Source of the DNA: CANNDT01 sp945876205
GTDB taxonomy: Bacteria > Acidobacteriota > Vicinamibacteria > Vicinamibacterales > UBA2999
Length of the DNA: 47,328 nt
Assembly: GCA_947503365.1 (NCBI GenBank)
Contig: CANNDT010000028.1
Coordinates: 1-47,328, forward strand
Direction of reading: 5' to 3'
Position 1 is the stretch's first letter; the number at the start of each line of letters is the position of its first letter. The notes beneath the pieces were generated by a model, which was not told the DNA's origin, did not search any database, and saw only the letters and a list, made by a program, of their open reading frames with translations. Shown here piece after piece: positions 33,617 through 41,324 of the stretch. The translations under genes were made by a program, and so were the position numbers.

Positions 33617-34870
33617 ATGAAACCGAAACACGCAAAGATCACGATCGCCAAGGGTGCCCGCAAGCGCGGCGCGTTCGCCTCGATTGACGACGCGGTGGCG
33701 GCATTTCGCGCCGGCAAGATGATCATCGTCGTCGACGATGAGGATCGCGAGAACGAGGGTGACCTGACGATCGCGGCCGAGAAGGTCACGCCGGACGTCA
33801 TCAACTTCATGGCGAAGCACGGGCGCGGCCAGATCTGCTTGTCGATGACCGGTGAGCGCCTCGACGAGCTCGAGATTCCGCTCGCCGTCAATGCCAACAC
33901 CACCGTATTCGGTACGGCGTTCTGCGTGCCGATCGACGCGAAGCGCAAGGTGTCCACCGGTATCTCGGCGTCTGATCGAGCCGTCACCGTGCTCGCGGCG
34001 ATCAACCCGAAGACGAAGCCGAGCGACCTCGCGCGTCCCGGCCACATGTCACCGTTGCGGGCGGTCGATGGCGGCGTCATGGTGCGCGCCGGCCAGACCG
34101 AGGCGGCGGTGGATCTGGCGCGGATTGCCGGGCTCTATCCAGCCGGCGTGATCTGCGAAGTGATGAACGAGGACGGCACCATGGCGCGCGTCCCCGAGCT
34201 GACCAAGTTCGCCCGGAAGCATGGCCTGCTGATGATCACCATCGCAGACCTTATTCAGTACCGCATGCGCCACGAGCGGCTCGTGCGGCGGGTGGCGAAT
34301 GCGGAGATGCCAACCGAGAAGGGTCCGTTTCGCATCCATGCGTACGAAAACATTCTCGATGGCGAAACGCATATCGCGCTGGTGCGGGGCGACATCTCTG
34401 ACGGCAAGGACGTGCTCGTGCGGGTCCATTCAAAGTGCCTGACCGGCGACGTCTTCCATTCGGCGCGGTGCGACTGCGGCGCACAGCTCGATGCGGCGAT
34501 GGCGCGCATTGCCAAGGAAGGCCGCGGCGTGCTCCTGTATCTCAACCAGGAGGGACGGGGGATAGGCCTCGCCAACAAGATCCGCGCGTACGCCCTCCAG
34601 GACCAGGGGCTGGATACGGTCGAGGCCAACGAGCGCCTCGGGTTCAAGCCTGACCAGCGTGACTACGGCATTGGCGCGCAGATTCTCAGCGACCTGGGCG
34701 TCCGCACGATGCGGCTCCTCACCAACAATCCCCGTAAGTTCGTGGGCCTTCAGGGCTACGGATTGGCGGTGTCGGACGCAGTACCGCTGGAAATCCCCGC
34801 GTCCGACTTCACCCGGAAGTACCTGAAGACCAAGAAAGACAAGCTCGGCCACCGGCTCTCATCGGTCTAG
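33617..34870 (+). CDS. ribBA: 3,4-dihydroxy-2-butanone 4-phosphate synthase / GTP cyclohydrolase II
   Basis: 417 residues. RibB half (1-220): IIVVDDEDRENEGDLTIAAEKV and RPGHMSPLRAVDGGVMVRAGQTEA. RibA half (221-417): zinc cysteines in HSKCLTGDVFHSARCDCGAQ, LYLNQEGRGIGLANKIRAYALQ, and GFKPDQRDYGIGAQIL. Supplies both precursors of riboflavin. With ribD and ribE upstream the pathway lacks only ribH and the phosphatase in this window. A REPIN starts at its stop codon. Confidence 0.95.
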   Translation: MKPKHAKITIAKGARKRGAFASIDDAVAAFRAGKMIIVVDDEDRENEGDLTIAAEKVTPDVINFMAKHGRGQICLSMTGERLDELEIPLAVNANTTVFGTAFCVPIDAKRKVSTGISASDRAVTVLAAINPKTKPSDLARPGHMSPLRAVDGGVMVRAGQTEAAVDLARIAGLYPAGVICEVMNEDGTMARVPELTKFARKHGLLMITIADLIQYRMRHERLVRRVANAEMPTEKGPFRIHAYENILDGETHIALVRGDISDGKDVLVRVHSKCLTGDVFHSARCDCGAQLDAAMARIAKEGRGVLLYLNQEGRGIGLANKIRAYALQDQGLDTVEANERLGFKPDQRDYGIGAQILSDLGVRTMRLLTNNPRKFVGLQGYGLAVSDAVPLEIPASDFTRKYLKTKKDKLGHRLSSV

Positions 34871-34933
34871 CCGGGTCCAAAAGGACCCGGCCTACGAGCA
34901 CGGCCACGTAGGGCGGGTCCTTCCGGACCCGCC
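34870..34933. repeat. REPIN: inverted pair of GTAG-headed REP hairpins
   Basis: Left hairpin GCCGGGTCC / GGACCCGGC with AAAA loop (34870-34891), followed by CTAC (34892-34895); a 12-base spacer; then GTAG (34908-34911) and the right hairpin GGCGGGTCC / GGACCCGCC with TTCC loop (34912-34933). The heads face each other, as in REP doublets mobilised by RAYT transposases. The left stem starts in the last base of the ribBA stop. It may also act as a terminator. Confidence 0.85.
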
Positions 34934-34939
34934 AAATGC

Positions 34940-34969
34940 TTGCCCAAAGGCTCCTAACTAGCCTAAGAT
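34940..34969 (+). promoter_or_regulatory. weak sigma70-type promoter candidate for ffh
   Basis: TTGCCC (34940-34945) and TAAGAT (34964-34969) are 18 bases apart, each matching consensus at four of six positions. Placed between the REPIN and ffh, where a new transcription unit would begin. Confidence 0.35.
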
Positions 34970-35010
34970 AAGGGTTTGCCCGAGTAGGGTTTAGCGTAAT
35001 CCGTCTCCCA

Positions 35011-36420
35011 ATGTTCGAGTCGCTCAGCACCCGCATCCAGGACGTTTTCAAGTCGTTACGCGGCGAGGTGCGGCTGACCCCCGAGCTTGTCGAGACGGCA
35101 TTGCGCGAAATTCGGCTCGCGCTGCTCGAAGCGGACGTTAACTTCAAGGTCGTCAAGGCGTTTATCGACCGGGTCCGAGATCGCGCGACGGACCAGGAAG
35201 TTCTCCGGAGCCTGTCCCCGGGTCAGCAGGTCACCAAGATCGTTCGTGACGAGCTGCTGGCGCTCTTTGGCGACACCGAAGGCGGGCTGACGAAGAACGC
35301 GCCGACGCCGCGCGTCGTGCTCCTGCTGGGCCTTCAGGGTTCGGGCAAGACGACGACGTCGGGCAAGCTGGCGAAGTGGCTGGAACGGCAGGGCAAGCAC
35401 CCGTTGATGGTGTCGACCGACGTGCGGAGGCCCGCAGCCATCCGCCAGTTGTCGGTGCTTGGCGAGCAGGGTGCGATCGCGGTCTACGCGCCGGAGACGA
35501 TGGATCCGGTGGCGCGCGCCACAGGCGCACTCGCCGACGCGAAGGCACGAGGGTTTGACACGGTCATCGTCGACACCGCAGGGCGCCTGCATATCGATGA
35601 CGACCTGATGAACGAGCTGCAGGCCATCAAGGATGCCGTTCAGCCGTCCGACCTGCTCTACGTCGCCGATGCGATGACCGGGCAGGACGCCATCAAGAGC
35701 GCCGGCGAATTCAACCGGCGCATGGGCGTCACCGGCGTGGTGCTGACGAAGCTCGATGGCGATGCGCGCGGCGGCGCGGCGCTCTCGGTGGTCTCGGTCG
35801 TCGGCGTGCCGATCGCGTTTGTCGGCAGCGGAGAGCGGCCCGAGGATCTCGAGCTGTTTCACCCCGACCGGATCGTCGGTCGGATGCTCGGCATGGGCGA
35901 TGTGCTGTCGCTCATCGAGAAGGCCGAGCAGGCGATCGACAAGGACGAAGCGGAGGAGCTCGAAGCCAAGCTCCGGAAGAACGAGTTCACGCTCGACGAC
36001 TTCCGCAAGCAGCTGAAGACGATCCGGAAGATGGGGCCGCTCGAGAGCATTCTCGGGATGATCCCGGGCCTCGGCGACCTGAAGCAGCTGGCCGACAACA
36101 AGCCGGACGAGAAGCAGATGGGGCGCGTCGAGGCGATCATCTGCTCGATGACCCCGGACGAGCGGCACGATTCGTCGAAGATCAACGGCAGCCGCCGCAA
36201 GCGGATCGCGGCGGGCAGCGGCACCTCGGTGGAGGAGGTCAATCGCCTCCTGAAGCAGTTCCTCGAGATGAAGAAAGTGCTGCAGATGATCGGGCAGGGC
36301 GGAATGTCCGGGATGAAGGGCATGAAGGGCATGCCGAAGCTGCCGCAGGGTGGATTCGGGACGCCGGGCGGGAAGAAACGAAAGAAGGGTGGGCCGTGGG
36401 GGCTCATCAAGACGAGGTAG
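35011..36420 (+). CDS. ffh: signal recognition particle protein Ffh
   Basis: SRP54 GTPase that binds 4.5S RNA and signal peptides. 469 residues. N domain 1-85, G domain with GLQGSGKTTTSGKLAKW (about 106-122), DVRRPAAIRQL, DTAGRLHIDDDLM and TKLDGDARGGAALS, then the methionine-rich M domain (from about 325) and a GMKGMKGMPKLPQGGFG tail ending in lysines. First gene of the conserved ffh-rpsP-khpA-rimM-trmD-rplS-rnhB cluster; rpsP follows after two bases. Confidence 0.96.
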   Translation: MFESLSTRIQDVFKSLRGEVRLTPELVETALREIRLALLEADVNFKVVKAFIDRVRDRATDQEVLRSLSPGQQVTKIVRDELLALFGDTEGGLTKNAPTPRVVLLLGLQGSGKTTTSGKLAKWLERQGKHPLMVSTDVRRPAAIRQLSVLGEQGAIAVYAPETMDPVARATGALADAKARGFDTVIVDTAGRLHIDDDLMNELQAIKDAVQPSDLLYVADAMTGQDAIKSAGEFNRRMGVTGVVLTKLDGDARGGAALSVVSVVGVPIAFVGSGERPEDLELFHPDRIVGRMLGMGDVLSLIEKAEQAIDKDEAEELEAKLRKNEFTLDDFRKQLKTIRKMGPLESILGMIPGLGDLKQLADNKPDEKQMGRVEAIICSMTPDERHDSSKINGSRRKRIAAGSGTSVEEVNRLLKQFLEMKKVLQMIGQGGMSGMKGMKGMPKLPQGGFGTPGGKKRKKGGPWGLIKTR

Positions 36421-36422
36421 AG

Positions 36423-36704
36423 ATGCTGTCGATTCGAATGACGCGGGTGGGCTCGAAGAAGAAGCCGTTTTTCCGCGTAGTGGTGTCTGAGGCGCGGTCG
36501 GGATTGCTCGGTGACGTCATCGAGAACGTCGGGACGTACAACCCGCGATCGAAGCCGGCGAAGGTCGAGATCAACAAGGAGCGTCTGCAGCACTGGCTGA
36601 AGAACGGTGCGCGCCCCTCGGATTCGGTCCGCACGCTGATCGCCAAGCACCTGTCGCGCGACTTGTCGCCCGCGCCAGTGGTTGAAGCGCCCGCGGCCGA
36701 ATAA
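36423..36704 (+). CDS. rpsP: 30S ribosomal protein S16
   Basis: 93 residues, MLSIRMTRVGSKKKPFFRVVV... with GTYNPRSKPAKVEINKERLQHWL, the standard S16 sequence, and an Ala/Pro/Glu tail. Binds 16S rRNA early in 30S assembly. ATG 36423 follows the ffh stop; the TAATG junction with khpA couples the next gene. Confidence 0.97.
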   Translation: MLSIRMTRVGSKKKPFFRVVVSEARSGLLGDVIENVGTYNPRSKPAKVEINKERLQHWLKNGARPSDSVRTLIAKHLSRDLSPAPVVEAPAAE

Positions 36705-36976
36705 TGTCGTCGACCGAGACAGGCGCGGTTGGCGGCGTGAGCCCCTTGCGCGCGGTGGTCGAAGTCGTGGCGCGCGCGCTGGTCGACAACCCCGGGTCGG
36801 TCAAGGTGACCGAAACCGAGCGGCGCGGCATGACGGTGCTGGAGCTCTCGACGGCTCCGGGCGACATGGGCAAGATCATCGGCCGCCAGGGACGCACCGC
36901 GGCGGCCCTGCGGATGATGGTGGCCCTGACCGCCGAGAAGCACGGCAAGCGCGCGCAGTTGGATATTAAGGACTGA
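36704..36976 (+). CDS. khpA: KH-domain RNA-binding protein KhpA
   Basis: 90 residues. One type-II KH domain with the GxxG loop in MGKIIGRQGRTAAALRMMV and the lead helix LRAVVEVVARALVDNP. KhpA-like proteins bind RNA and affect cell elongation and translation in Gram-positives; the role here is inferred from the family and from its constant place after rpsP. The ATG overlaps the rpsP stop. Confidence 0.92.
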   Translation: MSSTETGAVGGVSPLRAVVEVVARALVDNPGSVKVTETERRGMTVLELSTAPGDMGKIIGRQGRTAAALRMMVALTAEKHGKRAQLDIKD

Positions 36977-36980
36977 ACGT

Positions 36981-37002
36981 CGCGCGGGCTTCAACCCCTG
37001 CG
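36981..37002 (+). repeat. degenerate REP hairpin between khpA and rimM
   Basis: CGCGCGGGC-TTCA-ACCCCTGCG is a decayed copy of the REP at 39416-39437 (four differences). The GTAG head is lost. It fills the 29-base gap and ends three bases before the rimM ATG. Confidence 0.5.
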
Positions 37003-37005
37003 GAC

Positions 37006-37614
37006 ATGGAATCGATGGCAGATTGGGATGAGATGGCGGTTGTTGGCCGCATCGTCCGGCCTCACGGCCTGCGCGGCGACGTGGTCGTTCATCCCGAGAC
37101 GGATTTCATCGACGAGCGGTTCCGGGCCGGTGCGTCGTTTGCGACGCGGACGGCGGCTGGCGATGAGCAGTTGACGATTCGCACCGCGCGCCTGGCCGGC
37201 GGGCGCCCGGTGGTCGGGTTCGAAGGCGTCTCGAGCGTGGAGCAGGCAGAAGGCCTCGTCGGCCTCGAGCTGAGGGTTCCGGAAGAGACGCTGCAGCCGC
37301 TGGGCGAGGGGATGTATTACCTCCACCAACTGGCCGGATGCGTCGTCAGCACCACCGGCGGTGCGCATGTCGGAACGGTGGCGAAAGTGGACGGCGGCAT
37401 CGGCAGCAGCCGGCTGGTCATCGAGGGCGAGCGCGGCGAGATTCTCATCCCGCTTGCCGCCGAGATTTGCATCGAGATCGATGTCGAGGCCAAGCGGATT
37501 GTGATTGCGCCGCCCGACGGGTTGCTCGATTTGAACGAGACGAAGAGAACGGAACGAGTCGAACGGCCCGAACGCCCGAACGGTCCGAACGGTCCGAACG
37601 GTCCGAACGATTGA
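37006..37614 (+). CDS. rimM: ribosome maturation factor RimM
   Basis: Helps 30S head assembly, binding S19. 202 residues: N-terminal barrel starting AVVGRIVRPHGLRGDVVVHPETD, and the PRC barrel with EGMYYLHQLAGCVV and LVIEGERGEILIPLAAEICIEID. The C-terminus after PDGLLDLNE is a low-complexity tail encoded by 9-bp repeats (RPERPNGPNGPNGPND). ATG 37006 or 37015. The stop overlaps trmD (TTGA). Confidence 0.93.
   Translation: MESMADWDEMAVVGRIVRPHGLRGDVVVHPETDFIDERFRAGASFATRTAAGDEQLTIRTARLAGGRPVVGFEGVSSVEQAEGLVGLELRVPEETLQPLGEGMYYLHQLAGCVVSTTGGAHVGTVAKVDGGIGSSRLVIEGERGEILIPLAAEICIEIDVEAKRIVIAPPDGLLDLNETKRTERVERPERPNGPNGPNGPND
37581..37607 (+). repeat. 9-bp tandem repeats in the 3' end of rimM
   Basis: CGGTCCGAA occurs three times in tandem exactly, with diverged copies upstream from about 37555. 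Translated as Asn-Gly-Pro in rimM. The array ends four bases before the trmD start codon, in the place of its ribosome-binding site. Confidence 0.85.
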
Positions 37615-38360
37615 TCAAGTTCGACGTCGTCACGATCTTCCCGAAGATGGTCGGGGCGGGTCTGGCTGAGGGAGTCGTCAGTCGCGGCATCGAGCGTGGT
37701 CTTCTGGACATCCGGATCCACGATTTGCGCGACCATACGACGGATCGCCATCGCAGCGTGGACGATGTGCCCTACGGCGGCGGACCGGGGATGGTGATGA
37801 AGCCCGAGCCGCTGGCCAAGGCGGTTGAGTGCATCCGGACAGAGCGGGGAATACCCGACGCCGTGGTGCTGCTCTCGCCTCAGGGCCGGCGCTTTACGCA
37901 AGCCGAGGCGGTGCGCCTGAGCCGGCTGCAGCACGTGGCGCTGCTATGCGGCCGATACGAGGGGATGGACGAACGGGTCCGGACGCTCGTGGCGACCGAG
38001 GAATTGTCGATTGGTGATTACGTGCTCAGCGGCGGCGAGCTGGCCGCGCTGGTCGTGATCGATGCGGTGGGACGGCTCATCCCCGGTGTGGTGGGCGATG
38101 AACAGTCGGTGCAGGAGGATTCGTTCTCGCGCGGGCTGCTGGACCACCCGCACTACACCCGGCCGTCGGAGTTCGAAGGCCTGAAGGTGCCCGACGTGCT
38201 GATGTCGGGGCACCATGCGGAAGTCCTGCGGTGGCGCAGGAAGACGGCGCTGACCCGGACGCTGGAGCGCCGGCCGGAGTTGCTGGAGGTCGCGGCGCTG
38301 GACGACGAAGAACGCGCGCTGCTGACTGAGATTCGGAAGGAACAGGAGAAGAAACCATGA
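37611..38360 (+). CDS. trmD: tRNA (guanine37-N1)-methyltransferase
   Basis: Methylates G37 of tRNAs that read CNN codons, using SAM in a trefoil knot. 249 residues: IKFDVVTIFPKMVGAGLAEG, DDVPYGGGPGMVMKPEPL, the knot LLCGRYEGMDERV and SIGDYVLSGGELAALVVIDAV, and LDHPHYTRPSEFEG. The start is TTG 37611, in a TTGA overlap with rimM and with no ribosome-binding site, so translation is probably coupled. Longer in-frame codons (from 37338) lie within rimM. Confidence 0.95.
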   Translation: MIKFDVVTIFPKMVGAGLAEGVVSRGIERGLLDIRIHDLRDHTTDRHRSVDDVPYGGGPGMVMKPEPLAKAVECIRTERGIPDAVVLLSPQGRRFTQAEAVRLSRLQHVALLCGRYEGMDERVRTLVATEELSIGDYVLSGGELAALVVIDAVGRLIPGVVGDEQSVQEDSFSRGLLDHPHYTRPSEFEGLKVPDVLMSGHHAEVLRWRRKTALTRTLERRPELLEVAALDDEERALLTEIRKEQEKKP

Positions 38361-38710
38361 CCGCGATCGAAGAGCTGGTCGAGAAGTCGCAGTTAACGAC
38401 CAAGCCAGACATGAAATCGGGCGACACCGTCCGCGTCCACGTGAAAGTGCGCGAGGGCGACAAGGAGCGCATCCAGATCTTCGAGGGCATCGTGATCGGG
38501 ATGCACCGCGGGGGCATTCGCGCCTCCTTCACGGTGCGCAAGGTCTCGTTCGGCCAGGGCGTCGAGCGCATCTTCCCGCTGCACTCGCCGACCATTGCCA
38601 AGGTCGACATCGTGCGGTCGGCGCAGGTTCGCCGCGCAAAGCTGTACTTCCTCAGGAACCTGAAGGGAAAAGCGGCCCGCATGAAGGAAACCAAGCGGAC
38701 GACCACCTAG
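38357..38710 (+). CDS. rplS: 50S ribosomal protein L19
   Basis: 117 residues with MKSGDTVRVHVKVREGDKER, IQIFEGIVIGMHRGGIRASF and VRKVSFGQGVERIFPLHSP, all L19 hallmarks, at the 30S-50S interface. ATGA overlap with trmD. Confidence 0.97.
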   Translation: MTAIEELVEKSQLTTKPDMKSGDTVRVHVKVREGDKERIQIFEGIVIGMHRGGIRASFTVRKVSFGQGVERIFPLHSPTIAKVDIVRSAQVRRAKLYFLRNLKGKAARMKETKRTTT

Positions 38711-38731
38711 TTCCCGGTTCCTGGTTCCGGG
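38711..38731. repeat. three 7-bp tandem repeats before rnhB
   Basis: TTCCCGG, TTCCTGG and TTCCGGG follow each other directly after the rplS stop and lead into the rnhB start. No ribosome-binding site remains in the gap. Similar in kind to the heptads at 19698. Confidence 0.6.
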
Positions 38732-38737
38732 TTCGCT

Positions 38738-39361
38738 ATGGTTCGAATGCGCGCGATGAGGACCCTCGAGAACGCCATGCGGCGTTGGGGGTTCTATCGC
38801 GTCGCCGGGTGCGACGAAGTGGGGCGCGGCTGCCTGGCCGGGCCCGTGGTCGCCGCCGCGGTGATCCTCGACCCCGACCGTTATATCGCCGGCGTCTGCG
38901 ACTCGAAGATGATCACGGCCGCCGAGCGCGAACGCCTCTACGGTGCGATCACGCGGAAGGCGCTGGCCTGGTCGGTCGCGTCAGCCGATCCAGCGGAAAT
39001 CGACGACATCAACATCCACCAGGCGTCGCTCCAGGCGATGCGGCGCGCCGTGCTCGCGCTGGCGCCGCTCCCTGACTGCGTGCTGGTGGACGCGTTCCGC
39101 ATCCCCGACCTGCCGCTCGCGCAGCGGGGCGTGGTGCACGGCGACCAGCGGTGCAGCGCCATCGCGGCCGCCTCGATCGTCGCCAAGGTGACCCGCGATC
39201 GGCAGATGCTGGCGTTTCACTCGAGCGACCCCCGGTATGGCTACGACCGCCACAAGGGGTACGCCACCGCCGATCACCTCGCCGCCGTGGCGCGCCACGG
39301 TTACTCCCCGATTCATCGCCGCTCATTCAGGCCGTCGTCGCTGTTTGATACGATGGATTGA
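38738..39361 (+). CDS. rnhB: ribonuclease HII
   Basis: Removes ribonucleotides from DNA and RNA-DNA hybrids. 207 residues. Active-site pattern GCDEVGRGCLAGPVVAAAVIL (D26, E27), the third acidic residue in CVLVDAFRI, and the RCSAIAAASIVAKVTRDR helix with GYDRHKGYAT downstream. The start could be ATG 38738, 38747 or 38756. Normally yraN follows in this cluster; here a REPIN and a TPR gene do. Confidence 0.94.
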   Translation: MVRMRAMRTLENAMRRWGFYRVAGCDEVGRGCLAGPVVAAAVILDPDRYIAGVCDSKMITAAERERLYGAITRKALAWSVASADPAEIDDINIHQASLQAMRRAVLALAPLPDCVLVDAFRIPDLPLAQRGVVHGDQRCSAIAAASIVAKVTRDRQMLAFHSSDPRYGYDRHKGYATADHLAAVARHGYSPIHRRSFRPSSLFDTMD

Positions 39362-39365
39362 TCAT

Positions 39366-39437
39366 CGCGGGGGCTGAAGCCCCCGCGCTACAGGCGTTCA
39401 CCTATTCACCAGTAGCGCGCGGGCTTCAGCCCCCGCG
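39366..39437. repeat. REPIN: second inverted pair of GTAG-headed REP hairpins
   Basis: Left hairpin CGCGGGGGC / GCCCCCGCG with TGAA loop (39366-39387) and CTAC (39388-39391); 20-base spacer; GTAG (39412-39415) and right hairpin with a TTCA loop and one mismatch (39416-39437). Same architecture as the pair at 34870 but a different stem sequence. It fills the whole gap between rnhB and the TPR gene. Confidence 0.85.
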
Positions 39438-39443
39438 ACCGTT

Positions 39444-41324
39444 GTGCCCATAGATCGAGACGCGGCTCTCAAGAAGGCGGAGAAGTTTCTCCGGCAAGGC
39501 AAGCTCGATGGAGCCATCGAGGAATACGTACGGCTGGTCGAGGATCAGCCGCGCGACTGGAGCTCGATCAACGCGCTTGGCGACCTCTACGTCCGCGCCG
39601 GCGATACCGAACGCGCGGTCGAGCAGTTCACCCGCATCGCCGACCACCTGTTCACGGAAGGCTTCTTTCCCAAAGCCGCCGCTCTCTACAAGAAGGCCCT
39701 GAAGGTCAACAGCACGCATGAACCGACGCTGCTGCGTCTTGGTGACATTGCCGCGCGCGCGGGGCTCCTCGCCGACGCCAAGACCTATTTCCGGCAACTG
39801 GCCGAGCAGCGGCGTTCCCGCGGCGACGAGCGAGGCGCCGCCGAATGCCTCATGCGTCTTGGCACGCTGGAAGAGGTCGATCCTGAGTCCCGCCTCGCGG
39901 GAGCGAGGGCCGCTCAGCAGGTCGGAGACCTCGCGCAGGCCGCGGTCATGCTCAAGGCGGCTGCGGAGGAGCTCGAGAAACAGAACCGCCGCGCCGAGGC
40001 GCTCGACATCCTGGTGGACGCCGCGCAGCTCGACCCTGGCGACCACGCGCTTCGCGCCCGCCTGGCCCGCGAATGTGTCACCGCCGGCCAGCTCGATCGC
40101 GCCCGCCTCTTCCTCACCCGCGAGTCTGCGGGCGACGACCCGGACCTGCTGGTGGCCCTGGCGCAAATCGAACTGAGCGCGGGGAGAGATGACGAAGCCA
40201 AGACCATCCTGACGCGGCTCCTGACCGTGGCCTCGGACCGGCACGACGCCGTGCTGCAGTGTGCCCTCGAGCTCGCCAGGGCAGGGCAGGTCGAGCGGGC
40301 GTTCGGATGCGTCGAGGTCCTCGCGGACGCCTCACTCCTCGATGGCCAGTGGGAGCGCGCCGCTGGCGCCCTCGAAGCGTTCGCGCGCGAGGCGGCTCAT
40401 CTGCCGGCGCTGATGAAGCTGGTCGAGATTTGCGTTGATGCGGATAGCGAGTCGCGGCTCCGTGCCGCGCAGGCGCAGCTTGCGGACGCGTACCTGCGGG
40501 AAGGCCGGGGGACTGAAGCCCGGATCATCGCCGAGGATCTGGTCGATCACGATCCAACATCGGATACCCACCTGCAGCGGCTGCGCGCGGCGCTCGAGCT
40601 CCTCGGGGTCGCTGACCTCGATCGCGTCATCAGCGAGAGGCTGACGCCTGGCGAATCACTGTCGATGCTGAATGAGCCGGTGGATCTCCTCGAGGTTTCC
40701 GAACGGCCGGAGATCCTCGAACCGGCGGAGATCCCCGAGCCGCTGGCGATGACCGAGCAGGCCGACGAGGCGTTCGTGCTCGAGGCGCTGGAGATCGATC
40801 TCAGTGGCGCCCTCGCGAGCATGGGTGTCGCTCCGGTCGTGCAGGCGCCGATACCGGCACCGCCGGCGGGTCCTCCGCAGGACATCGAGTCGGTGTTCGA
40901 AGGCATCCGGACCCGGGTCGAGCGAGAACAGCAGGCATCCGGCGCGGCCGAGCAGTATGACCGCGGACTTGGTCACCTGCGCGACGGACGGATCGAGGAG
41001 GCGATCGCCGACCTCCAGTCGGCGGCGCGTGTGCCGACATGTCGTTTCCGCGCGGCGACGCAGCTTGGCCGCCTGCATATCGGAAAGGGCGATCTCCGCG
41101 CGGGGGTCGAGTGGCTGGAGCGTGCGGCTGAAGCGCCGGCGCCAGCACCCGACGAGGGCTTTGCCGTGCTCTACGACCTGGCAGAAGCGCTCGAACGCCT
41201 CGGAGAGTCAGCCCGGGCGCTCGCCATCCTGATGGAGCTCGATGCCGACGCCGGCGGTTACCGCGACGTGCGCACGCGCATCGAGCACCTCACGCGCGAG
41301 CAGGCGGGGAGCCGCGGGGCATGA
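39444..41324 (+). CDS. large TPR-repeat protein
   Basis: 626 residues of helical repeats with no signal peptide or membrane helix. TPR-like units: AEKFLRQGKLDGAIEEYVRLVE (about 10-31), INALGDLYVRAGDTERAVEQF, FPKAAALYKKALKVNSTHEPTLLRLGDIAARAG, and several more to about 400; then an acidic linker (410-490) and a last helical block from about 510 (YDRGLGHLRDGRIEEAIADLQSA). GTG 39444 lies six bases after the REPIN with no ribosome-binding site. The function is unknown; probably a scaffold. Confidence 0.8.
   Translation: MPIDRDAALKKAEKFLRQGKLDGAIEEYVRLVEDQPRDWSSINALGDLYVRAGDTERAVEQFTRIADHLFTEGFFPKAAALYKKALKVNSTHEPTLLRLGDIAARAGLLADAKTYFRQLAEQRRSRGDERGAAECLMRLGTLEEVDPESRLAGARAAQQVGDLAQAAVMLKAAAEELEKQNRRAEALDILVDAAQLDPGDHALRARLARECVTAGQLDRARLFLTRESAGDDPDLLVALAQIELSAGRDDEAKTILTRLLTVASDRHDAVLQCALELARAGQVERAFGCVEVLADASLLDGQWERAAGALEAFAREAAHLPALMKLVEICVDADSESRLRAAQAQLADAYLREGRGTEARIIAEDLVDHDPTSDTHLQRLRAALELLGVADLDRVISERLTPGESLSMLNEPVDLLEVSERPEILEPAEIPEPLAMTEQADEAFVLEALEIDLSGALASMGVAPVVQAPIPAPPAGPPQDIESVFEGIRTRVEREQQASGAAEQYDRGLGHLRDGRIEEAIADLQSAARVPTCRFRAATQLGRLHIGKGDLRAGVEWLERAAEAPAPAPDEGFAVLYDLAEALERLGESARALAILMELDADAGGYRDVRTRIEHLTREQAGSRGA

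Noticed and set aside
34870..34933. Plain bidirectional terminator
   Set aside because: No T-runs follow either hairpin, and the facing GTAG/CTAC heads recur at 39366; REPIN explains more. A terminator effect is still possible.
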